64,000 nucleotides of DNA from NCBI GenBank assembly GCA_003963455.1, contig RXJA01000058.1, positions 47,946 through 111,945 on the forward strand. Direction: 5' to 3'. A program made the position numbers and the translations under genes. Below, piece by piece: positions 33,452 to 41,135 of the stretch. The notes under the pieces are model-generated. The model was not told the DNA's origin. It saw nothing but the letters and a program-made list of their open reading frames with translations, and made no database searches. The DNA is from Hyphomicrobiales bacterium. Lineage in GTDB: Bacteria; Pseudomonadota; Alphaproteobacteria; Rhizobiales; Rhizobiaceae. The number at the start of each line of letters is the position of its first letter. The first letter of the stretch is position 1.

Positions 33452-34358
33452 TGGGGAAATCCAGAGGACAACGCATGATCCACTCACAGATCGAGCCATA
33501 GGCAATTTGTTCGGCATTCTCAGCGGAAAGACTCGGTGCTGCCGCTTGCATTGCCGAGATTAGCGCATCGAGTTCCGCATGGAGTATTTCTCCCGCCGAT
33601 CCACCTCGCTGCGGTCCTGCAAATTGTAAACGCCGAGCTCGGCTCCTAATTGCAGACATGACCTTCTCATGAAGGTCGGGCGAACCAGACCGCAAGGCGT
33701 CGAGTAAGGCGTTACCCGTGAGAAAGGATTTCACTGCTTCACCCACGACAGCGTCAAGTTCGTCGGGGTTGGCCCGCTTCTTGAGTTTCTGCGTAGCGTT
33801 AGCCAAAAGGTTGGACGAGCCGGCTACCCAGGTAGCAAGTTCCGACTGGGAGGGAGTAGGGATGGACAAGGTCACCTTCGAGAGGGCTGACATGCCCATG
33901 GCCACGGCGTCGCCGGGGAAAGCACTCGGATCTTGGATCATCACCTCAATTTCCGCATCCAGCGCTACGCAACCCGCACCTCGCAGATCCTTCGTCTTTT
34001 TCGCACAGTGAAGATTGACTTCTTTGCTGTCATGGAGGGGCGCTATCAAAACCCAATGCCTGATAGGAACTTCGTGAAACATTTTCGCGACTTCGGCATG
34101 GTTTTTTAGAAGCTTCCCGAGATCAATCGTTATCTTCTTCTTCTGGCGTTCTGCCCGAGTTGCAATATCTATAGGCTCTTCGACCGCATAACATTGGTAC
34201 GCGACCGACTCCTTTGTGCAATAGTAGTCTATTCCGTAATCCCCTTTGTGTTCCGCCGGGATCTTCTGCACGTGTAGCGGACCATGTCGGCCTTGAAGGA
34301 GGCTGAGAGCGAAAAGCTCCCAATCGTCTGGGTTCCAGACTTGAACAGCACTCGACAT
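33441..34358 (-). CDS. Restriction-nuclease-like effector candidate of the ABC three-component system
   Basis: The start is ATG 34358 (MSSAVQVWNPDDWELF), with ATG 34385 as alternative; this gives 305 residues. The N-terminal third reads EHKGDYGIDYYCTKESVAYQCYA, like Mrr/PD-(D/E)xK domains with GxD followed by QxK, except that the usual lysine is tyrosine here. The C-terminal two thirds are helical and unassigned. First in a three-gene run with overlapping starts and stops, it occupies the effector position of ABC-3C/Lamassu operons. Whether it cuts DNA is uncertain given the missing lysine. Confidence 0.6.
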   Translation of the reverse strand: MSSAVQVWNPDDWELFALSLLQGRHGPLHVQKIPAEHKGDYGIDYYCTKESVAYQCYAVEEPIDIATRAERQKKKITIDLGKLLKNHAEVAKMFHEVPIRHWVLIAPLHDSKEVNLHCAKKTKDLRGAGCVALDAEIEVMIQDPSAFPGDAVAMGMSALSKVTLSIPTPSQSELATWVAGSSNLLANATQKLKKRANPDELDAVVGEAVKSFLTGNALLDALRSGSPDLHEKVMSAIRSRARRLQFAGPQRGGSAGEILHAELDALISAMQAAAPSLSAENAEQIAYGSICEWIMRCPLDFPNAQ

Positions 34359-34641
34359 CTTGAATGTTACCCCCCGAGGCAGCAATCTTACCGCCTAAAC
34401 GCCACAATTCAATACCGAGGCATATTAGTAGTTCGCCCCATTGCGGTTCCCTTGGTTTCGCTCCTGGCCTCTGGTCTGACGCACGCAATTTCTGAGAACG
34501 AGCTTGATGATCATTTGCGAATGGACCTCAAACGCCCACGAGCTTTGTCCAGTGCAGCGAGCCTGAACCGGCGCCGACCGGATGTTCCGATGTCTATCCC
34601 AAGTCATCTATTCGTCAGAGACGTTGGCGGCATCGTCTCCG

Positions 34642-35298
34642 TTAACAAAAGTTCGGGCGATGAAATCCTTCGCCAACAACCTCTCTTTCGAGAGCAGCCC
34701 GGCATCCTGCCTCGAAATCCGGCAGCTGGCGCAGCGTGTCGAGCCCGAACTGCGACAGGAAATTTTTGGTCGTCACATAGGTGTAGGGTGCCCCCGGCTG
34801 CGGGCTGCGCGGCCCCGAGGCGATGAGGTCCTGCGCGCGCAGCACGCCGATCAGGTCGCGCGACACCTCTTTGCCAAAGAAGCTCGATAGCTCGCCACGC
34901 GTGATCGGCTGGAAATAGGCGATGCACATCAGCACGAGCGCCTCCGACTGCGTCAGCTCTTTTGCCCCCTCGCCCGTGGCACTTCCGAAGGCGGCGTTGA
35001 TGGCGTCGCCAAAGACCTTTTTGGTTCGGTGCTGCCAGCCGCCTGCGACCGAGACCAGTTCGTAGGGGCGGCCGGCGAGCTCGGCGCGAATGTCGTCGAT
35101 GACCAAATCGAGATTGCAGTTTCTTCCCACTACCCGCACCAGCACCTCGCGCGGCACAGGCTCGCTGGCGGCAAAGATCACCGCTTCGACGCGGCCCATC
35201 CATTCGCGCCAGCGCAGTTCTGGCGGCAGGTGCTCGAGCTCGGTGTCGAGCAGCGCCGGCTGATCGTCTGGCTTGCGGCGAACGGAGGCTTGGCTCAT
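34642..35298 (-). CDS. scpB: ScpB-like segregation/condensation protein on a mobile element
   Basis: The protein of 218 residues (ATG 35298; GTG 35301 also possible) has two winged-helix domains typical of ScpB: WMGRVEAVIFAASEPVPREVLVRVVG, then LVLMCIAYFQPITRGELSSFFG and VTTKNFLSQFGLDTLRQLPDF. Chromosomal ScpB bridges ScpA and SMC. Here no ScpA or SMC partner is present; it follows a DUF1403 gene with 2 bp between them and belongs to the mobilisation module. The original ATPase partner may be the host SMC. Its function on mobile elements is unclear. Confidence 0.8.
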   Translation of the reverse strand: MSQASVRRKPDDQPALLDTELEHLPPELRWREWMGRVEAVIFAASEPVPREVLVRVVGRNCNLDLVIDDIRAELAGRPYELVSVAGGWQHRTKKVFGDAINAAFGSATGEGAKELTQSEALVLMCIAYFQPITRGELSSFFGKEVSRDLIGVLRAQDLIASGPRSPQPGAPYTYVTTKNFLSQFGLDTLRQLPDFEAGCRAALEREVVGEGFHRPNFC

Positions 35299-35300
35299 CA

Positions 35301-36254
35301 CTACAGCCCAAACAGCCGAAAGGTGGTGCGGCCCGATAGCTCGCGCACGGCCTCGAGTTGTTGCAGCCGTTCGAACAGCCGTCGCGCCGCGAAACGCGAC
35401 AGGTTTTTCGTCGTCAGCGAACCGGAGACGACGTCTTCGTTAAGCAGCAGAAAAATCACATCGCCGGCGCCCTTGGCGCGCAGCTTTGGCGCCACCCCCA
35501 GGAGCCTTTCGGCGCGACGTGACAACTCGGCGGCCAGCCGGCAGGCGCCGGCCGCCGCCTGAACCAGCGCGACGCAGACCGCGCGCTCAAAACCTTTTTC
35601 GCCCGGTCGGACGCGGGTGCCGCCGCCGTCGGTGCGGAAGGCCGGGCCAAAAGCCTGCGTCATCAACAGCGGCAGCGACCGCGGCCAGCGCAGGCTTTGC
35701 GCCAGCACCAGGTCGGCCAGCCACCAGGCCAAAAGCTCGGAGTCGGGCCGCATGGCGATGACGCGGGCGGCGATTGCTGCCGCGGCGAACGGCGCTGGTC
35801 GGCCACCGCGGACTTGGTCGTCGATCGCCGCGCACAGGTCGGCGAGAGCCTCTTTGTCCCAAGCGAGCCCGAGCAACTCGACCAACTTCGCCAGCCGTTC
35901 GACGCCGGCGGTGGGCGGCTGCAACGCCAGATGCCGCCAGGCGCCAAAAATGGCGCCGGCGGGACCGGGGTCGGCGCCGGCCGGACGCAGATGCCAGGCG
36001 TCGCGCAACGCACCTTCCTCCTCGGCGCGGCCGGCGATCCGCATGCTGGCGGCCGCGCAGCTGAGCGCCAGCCGCTGGCGCCAGGCGCCGGCCCAGGCAG
36101 GCTGCGCGCGAGCAAGCGGGTCGAGCGCGCCCAAGGCGGCGCCGGCCTGGAAGGCGGCGTCGGCGTCGCTCGGCACACCATTGACGGCGAGCGCCCAGGC
36201 CGGAACGGTCGGCGGCGTGGCGGGGCTGGTGGTCGCGGGATCGAGGCGAATCAT
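35301..36254 (-). CDS. DUF1403 family protein
   Basis: The 317-residue alanine- and arginine-rich protein resembles DUF1403, found almost only on rhizobial plasmids and ICEs next to scpB. Blocks such as FQAGAALGALDPLARAQPAW and LAWWLADLVLAQSLRWPRSLPLL are typical. No catalytic motif is visible. Its stop codon meets the scpB start. Function is unknown, possibly in replication or segregation of the transferred element. Confidence 0.75.
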   Translation of the reverse strand: MIRLDPATTSPATPPTVPAWALAVNGVPSDADAAFQAGAALGALDPLARAQPAWAGAWRQRLALSCAAASMRIAGRAEEEGALRDAWHLRPAGADPGPAGAIFGAWRHLALQPPTAGVERLAKLVELLGLAWDKEALADLCAAIDDQVRGGRPAPFAAAAIAARVIAMRPDSELLAWWLADLVLAQSLRWPRSLPLLMTQAFGPAFRTDGGGTRVRPGEKGFERAVCVALVQAAAGACRLAAELSRRAERLLGVAPKLRAKGAGDVIFLLLNEDVVSGSLTTKNLSRFAARRLFERLQQLEAVRELSGRTTFRLFGL

Positions 36255-36461
36255 GATTTCGAGGGTAAAATGGCCGTGCGCTTTCCGCCATCAATTTCGC
36301 CCCGAAACGCACAGCCTGTCGCGCGCCTAAAAGGAATGATAATGTTGCCCTATCAGTCGTTTACCTCACCATAGACTCTGATCTATTTGGATTAGGCGGC
36401 TAACTATTGTCGGTGATTGCGACCTCTTGGACCAACGCCGGCAGCGCCTCATGCGATCAGG

Positions 36462-38429
36462 TCACGAAACACTCGGCCCGCTCCTTTGCCGACCGATGGT
36501 CCAAGAAATCCCCTCCCTGCCCACGACTCCGGAGACCTCCTTTCCGACATGTCGGTCAAGCACTGGCCGCCACGGCACGAGAGTGAACTCACGCGATTTC
36601 TCAATGACGGCGTATTTCCCGCTGGCGAGTTCGACCGATCGGACCATCTTTCCTTCCAGCCGACCCCCAGGCTTTGCTTCGAAATAGGCGAGCCCAAGCT
36701 CCTCCGAGAGCTGGCCGGCAATCCGGTTCAACTCCCGCTGACGCAGGATGGAAATCATGCCAGCGCGATAGACGACCCGGTCCTGCTCCTCATGCGCGAG
36801 TCCTTGCGCAATGAGCCACTGCTGCCGTCGGGTTTGCGCTTCCCGCACCTCGCGGCCAAAGCCTGCGTCGCGCAAGGCCGTCGGTTGATTGGAAACCAGC
36901 TCCCGGTCCAGCCAGGTGGCGCCGTCGAAACCGACCTGCTTCTCCAGGGGAATTGGCGACAGCTTGTCGAGGACAACGGGCTCGGCCCTCGCCCGCTGAC
37001 GCTCATAGTGCGCAACCCGCTCCAGATGGTCTGGCGCAATGATCCAGGTGCCGTCCGGCTCCCGCTCGACGCCGCCCGTTGCGCGTCGGATCGCCTCCAG
37101 CCGCCGGACATGGGTTTCAGCAAAGCGTTCGGTAGCGGAAGTGTCCTGCCTCAGATGAATATCGACATTGTAGCGCCCGGCATTGGCCGCGGAGATGTCG
37201 GCGACAGTGCGGTCGATCTGCCTGGGTTCCGTGCTCCGCGGCGTGACACGGACGATACAGCCGTCGGGCGTCGGTTCAGTGGCCTCGCCTTTGCCGATGT
37301 CAATGTAATGGCTTTTGCCGTCCACGCCGTCGACGATGAGATAGTGCCGGTCTTGGATTTCGTCTGCCAGCCCGCGCGCGACCACGCTGCCGACGACAGG
37401 CTCGGCATTCTGTCCTGCGTCGTGGACGAGCACGTCGGCGGCACTGCGCGCGAGTCCCTTGCTGGTCAGTTCGCGATGCATGGTCTTGATGATATCACCG
37501 CGCACGCCCAACCGACGCAACGTTGCTTCGAGTTCATCGTCCAGGCGCCAGCGGCCCGAGCCGATCTCCGCAGCAAGACCCATCCGCTCGAGCTTGCGCA
37601 GACGGCCCTGATGCAACGTCTGGCGAAACGCGTCGCGGGCATCTGCCGAGACAAACCCATCCTCGTCCCGCATACGTAGCAGCTGCCGGTCGATGCTGGT
37701 GAAGCGTTCCTGCTCCATCTCCCGACGCAGGCGCTGCTCGATCTCGCGATCGCTGCGGGGACCGAGGTCCAGACTCACGAGCTCGGACGCGCGCTCACGC
37801 AAACCAGAGGAGATGTAGTCCCGAGCGATGACGAGATTCTCGCCGCGGTCGTCCTTTCCCCGAACGATGATGTGCGTATGCGGATGGCCCGTATTGAAAT
37901 GATCGACGGCAACCCAATCGAGCCTGGTGCCGAGGTCCTCTTCCATCTGCGCCATGAGGCGCCGGGTCAGTGGCTTGAGGTCGTCATACTCGATGCCGTC
38001 TTCGGCGGCGACGATGAAACGGAACTGATGCCGATCGCCATCGGCACGATCGATGAACGCCTTGCCATCGACGCGGTCACTGTCGGCGCCGTAGAGGTCG
38101 CCGGGCTCACCTTGCCGAGTGACGCCATCGCGCTGGAGATAGCGCAGGTGCGCACGCGCTCCGTCGACACCCTTGCCCGCCAGCTTGACCACTCGCGCCT
38201 TGACCACAACCCGTCGCTGTCGGAAGGCGGCGTAGCGATCGCGTGATTTCAGCAGGGCGGCCGCAGCCCCGCCGCGCCCCATGCGGCTGCCGGTGAAGCG
38301 GCCGCCACGCGCGGCCTTGCCGCCGGCGCGGTTGATCGCGACGCGGAGCTGACCGGCATAGCGTTTGCCGTCCTTCGAGCCGCGCGACCCAATTTTGCCG
38401 AGCCTCGGCCTGAATTCGTCATCCTGCAT
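36462..38429 (-). CDS. Relaxase (DUF3363 type)
   Basis: Translation from ATG 38429 gives 655 residues; the track start is 32 codons earlier. The relaxase three-histidine motif is WVAVDHFNTGHPHTHIIVRGK, with RAHLRYLQRDGVTRQGE upstream. A long C-terminal DUF3363 region contains TWLDRELVSNQ and PWRPVLDRHVGKEVSG. Such proteins nick oriT and pilot the strand during conjugation. The family lies next to traG and trb genes in intact elements; here it is bordered by DUF1403 instead, and no oriT was confirmed. Confidence 0.87.
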   Translation of the reverse strand: MQDDEFRPRLGKIGSRGSKDGKRYAGQLRVAINRAGGKAARGGRFTGSRMGRGGAAAALLKSRDRYAAFRQRRVVVKARVVKLAGKGVDGARAHLRYLQRDGVTRQGEPGDLYGADSDRVDGKAFIDRADGDRHQFRFIVAAEDGIEYDDLKPLTRRLMAQMEEDLGTRLDWVAVDHFNTGHPHTHIIVRGKDDRGENLVIARDYISSGLRERASELVSLDLGPRSDREIEQRLRREMEQERFTSIDRQLLRMRDEDGFVSADARDAFRQTLHQGRLRKLERMGLAAEIGSGRWRLDDELEATLRRLGVRGDIIKTMHRELTSKGLARSAADVLVHDAGQNAEPVVGSVVARGLADEIQDRHYLIVDGVDGKSHYIDIGKGEATEPTPDGCIVRVTPRSTEPRQIDRTVADISAANAGRYNVDIHLRQDTSATERFAETHVRRLEAIRRATGGVEREPDGTWIIAPDHLERVAHYERQRARAEPVVLDKLSPIPLEKQVGFDGATWLDRELVSNQPTALRDAGFGREVREAQTRRQQWLIAQGLAHEEQDRVVYRAGMISILRQRELNRIAGQLSEELGLAYFEAKPGGRLEGKMVRSVELASGKYAVIEKSREFTLVPWRPVLDRHVGKEVSGVVGREGISWTIGRQRSGPSVS

Positions 38430-38639
38430 CAGAGCCTCTTGCCGGTACCAAGCCAAATCAACGGCTTGCGTGAGATAACCTCCAGCCGCTCGAGGGAGCC
38501 TCCTTGGAAAACGATGTGCAGACAAGGACTTAGCCGCCTCCCGGAGGCGGTGCCTTTATCTTGCCTTCGCCAACCCGGCCCTCCGCCCCGCCCCGGTTCA
38601 CACTTCCGCCCCCGCCCCAGTCCAAACGAACGCATGCCC

Positions 38640-39326
38640 TCACCGACCGTCCGGCCGCGACGATCCCGCCGGCCGAGGCCCGAGCGGCACCAGAATTCCG
38701 CCACTCGAACCGCTCCAGGGAACGCCATCTTTCAGGAAAAACAGCTCGCGCCCGGAGGAAACTTCCGGCGCCTTCGGCGGACGGGATTTGCCTTTGAACG
38801 CCTCCATGTCGCCGGCGGAAACACCTGCCGCCTCGAGCTGCTCGAGATACAAAACCGTTTCTCTCGGCAGCGGTCTTCCACGCTGCAAATGCGCCTCATA
38901 GCGATCCGGTCCGGCGTTGTAGGCCGCGAACAGGCCGGGGAAGCCGAAGCGATCGAACATGGCGCGCAGATAGGCGGTCCCGGCCAGAATGTTGTCGCGC
39001 GGATCGGCCGGATCGGCCCCGAGACCATGCTCGACGCGCAGCTCCTTATAGGTCCCGGGCATCACCTGCATCACACCGATTGCGCCGGCGCGCGATATGA
39101 TCGGCCGCCCGTCGAGCATGGTTTGCCCACCGCTTTCCGCGTCCATGACGGCGTAGATCCAGCTTTCGGGAACACGGAAACGTTGGCCTGCTTCCGATAC
39201 GAAGCGCTGCCATCGTTCAAGCCGCGGACCTTGGGAGATGACGGCCTGCGGCGCGCCGGTCGCGGCGGAACAGGCGCATGGCGCGGCAGCGATCATGCCA
39301 AGCGCCAGGAGGGTCACTCGGTCCAT
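38640..39326 (-). CDS. Lytic transglycosylase (VirB1/TrbN-like)
   Basis: ATG 39326 gives 228 residues, overlapping the signal-peptidase gene stop by 13 bases. A hydrophobic leader (RVTLLALGMIAAAPCACSA) precedes an SLT domain with catalytic glutamate in AVMDAESGGQT, then AIGVMQVMPGTYKEL and FAAYNAGPDRYE. The cysteine in the leader could be a lipobox. The enzyme opens peptidoglycan for the conjugation apparatus, though no such apparatus is encoded in this window. Confidence 0.85.
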   Translation of the reverse strand: MDRVTLLALGMIAAAPCACSAATGAPQAVISQGPRLERWQRFVSEAGQRFRVPESWIYAVMDAESGGQTMLDGRPIISRAGAIGVMQVMPGTYKELRVEHGLGADPADPRDNILAGTAYLRAMFDRFGFPGLFAAYNAGPDRYEAHLQRGRPLPRETVLYLEQLEAAGVSAGDMEAFKGKSRPPKAPEVSSGRELFFLKDGVPWSGSSGGILVPLGPRPAGSSRPDGR

Positions 39327-39862
39327 AGCGGCACGAGCCTCCCGACGATGTTTTCGGCCGGCACCGGCCCGAAATACCGGCTGTCGAAGGAATCGGGAGC
39401 CGCGCCGTTGATCAGGAAAACCTTGTCGCTGGCAAGCGGCCGGCATTCGTTCCACCACGGCAACCGGCGGCCCTTGCTGTCAGTCTTGAGGCGGCGCGCG
39501 GCGATCTTGCCGCCGATGATGATCGCATCATTGAAGGCGCAGACATGCTCGCCCGGGAGTGCCGCGACGCGCTTCACCAGCGGCACGCCGCGCGGCAGAT
39601 AGCCGCGCTGGTCGGCGAGCTGGCCAATCATTTTCGGCATGCGCACAAGCACGAAATCGCCGGTGCGCGCCGCGCCCCGGCCGAGGCGATAGAGTCCAAC
39701 CGGCGCGCTTGCCGAGGCATTCCAGACCAGCAACGGGACCGGTTTGGCGAAGGCGGTGATCAAGATCAGGCCAAGGCCGATGCTCGCGGCGGCAAGCATC
39801 TTGCGCGCGCGAACGCGCCGCAAGCCGCCGCCGATCAGGTGCAGGGAAGGCCGCGCCATCAT
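39314..39862 (-). CDS. S26 signal peptidase, TraF-like
   Basis: The 182-residue protein has one N-terminal membrane helix (AASIGLGLILITAFA), a serine in NASASAPVGLYRL and the catalytic lysine in LVKRVAALPGEHVC, as in TraF/S26 peptidases that mature or cyclise conjugative pilin. It overlaps the HTH gene by four bases and the transglycosylase gene by 13 bases. Confidence 0.85.
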   Translation of the reverse strand: MMARPSLHLIGGGLRRVRARKMLAAASIGLGLILITAFAKPVPLLVWNASASAPVGLYRLGRGAARTGDFVLVRMPKMIGQLADQRGYLPRGVPLVKRVAALPGEHVCAFNDAIIIGGKIAARRLKTDSKGRRLPWWNECRPLASDKVFLINGAAPDSFDSRYFGPVPAENIVGRLVPLWTE

Positions 39863-40104
39863 GACCGGCCTGCGCGATTTTCATTGGAGTCGGAGGCTGG
39901 CGGCCGGCCTTTCGACCAGGAGTCGAGCTCGTCGATGTGATAGCGGACGAAGCGGCCGTGCTTGCGAAATTGCGGGCCGTGGCCCGCAAGCCGCATCTTC
40001 TCCAAAGTCCGCTGGGACAGGCCGACATAGAAGGCGGCCTGCGCGGTGTTGAGAAACGGACTGCCCTTCTTGGCGCGGGCGGCGCGCTCGTTTTCGTCGT
40101 CCAT
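39859..40104 (-). CDS. AlpA/MerR-like helix-turn-helix DNA-binding protein
   Basis: The 81-residue protein has one helix-turn-helix: LNTAQAAFYVGLSQRTLEKM, then FRKHGRFVRYHIDELDSWS. This is the layout of excisionase-like or AlpA-type regulators common on rhizobial ICEs. It heads the signal peptidase/transglycosylase run with a four-base overlap. It may regulate transfer genes or act as a recombination directionality factor; no integrase is nearby. Confidence 0.78.
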   Translation of the reverse strand: MDDENERAARAKKGSPFLNTAQAAFYVGLSQRTLEKMRLAGHGPQFRKHGRFVRYHIDELDSWSKGRPPASDSNENRAGRS

Positions 40105-40274
40105 GATGATCCTCGTTTCGCGTGATGAAAAACGGAAGCGAGGATCGGCGAAGGGGAGCGTCTGAGGGACGGGCGAAGAGTGGGCCGGGAGTTTTCGCCG
40201 CCCTCCGGCCGCGCCTTGTTCGGGATCGAAGAGCCCCCGCGCCGGTGGCGCGGGGACTTCGGGAGCTGGGGCCG

Positions 40275-40598
40275 TCAGTCGGCCGGGTTCCAGATGATGG
40301 CGTAGGTTTCGTCGTCATCCTGGCCGGCGGCGCGGCCGAGATTGGCGTAGAGTTTTCTCGGGCCGAACTCCGGGGCTGCGATCGACAGGCTCACATAGTC
40401 CTTGCCGGAAGCCTCGCCGGTCCTGATCCAGCCGGCGCCGACCTCGACGCCCTGCGTCAGCACCCGGAAGTCGGGATGGGTGTCGGCGCTCTTGGCCTGA
40501 TTGGGCACGATGGCGATGTCGGCGCGGACGCTGAGCGTCTTGAGCTGGCCCTTGTAGCCGCCGTTCTCCTGCCTGGTGACGTATCCGATCGCGGTCAT
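40275..40598 (-). CDS. DUF736 family protein
   Basis: The start at ATG 40598 behind AAGGAGAC gives 107 residues, the usual DUF736 size; the track ORF extends upstream without support. Family landmarks are IGYVTRQENGGYKGQLKTL and AGWIRTGEASGKDYVSLS. The family is abundant on alphaproteobacterial plasmids and ICEs and has no established function. Its 5' region contains a motif shared with the ArdC leader. Confidence 0.85.
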   Translation of the reverse strand: MTAIGYVTRQENGGYKGQLKTLSVRADIAIVPNQAKSADTHPDFRVLTQGVEVGAGWIRTGEASGKDYVSLSIAAPEFGPRKLYANLGRAAGQDDDETYAIIWNPAD

Positions 40599-41135
40599 TT
40601 GAAGTCTCCTTTTGCTTGTCGCCCGGGGACCATTCCCCCTGCGATGGCCGACCGTGATGGGCGCGTCCGGGCCGCGCGAACCCAACGGGCCGCAGCGACA
40701 GCGGAGGACCCGAGCGGGCAGCTTATTTGCAGCGAAGCGGGCGCGAGGAGCCGCCGCAGGCGGCGGGGAAAAAAGCTGATGGCCGAGGGTTTCGGGCGGG
40801 CCGGATCCGCCCATAGGTCATCAAGCCAGCGGCAGGGGAATGGTCCTGGGTGCCAGGCATTTGGAGACAGCCAGGCGCGGTCGCCCTGCCAGGCAGGGGT
40901 CAAGGCGGCGATGGGACAAGAGGCTTTGCGCCGTGCCGACGTTGCCATGGCGACCAGGCAGCAAGCGCCAGGTTGCCATCACCGGCCGGGTGTTTCGCGG
41001 AAACGATCGGCAGTGTGCCCGGCTGAGAAGGACCGGACGCCGCGCTGTCCGGAAGGCTTTTCCGGGCATGCGATGCGGCCCGGCAGACGGACGAGCGACG
41101 ACGTTCAATACCTCGCCGCCCGCCCATGCCAAAGA
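40599..41135. promoter_or_regulatory. Long leader region of DUF736 with the GGGTCCTCC motif
   Basis: This 537-bp spacer has no recognised gene. Read on the minus strand, 40695-40721 contains CCGCTCGGGTCCTCCGCTG, shared with the ArdC leader, and an adjacent GCCGCC/GGCGGC hairpin at about 40752-40768. A regulatory or RNA role is inferred; track ORFs across it look like shadows of GC-rich DNA. Confidence 0.35.
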
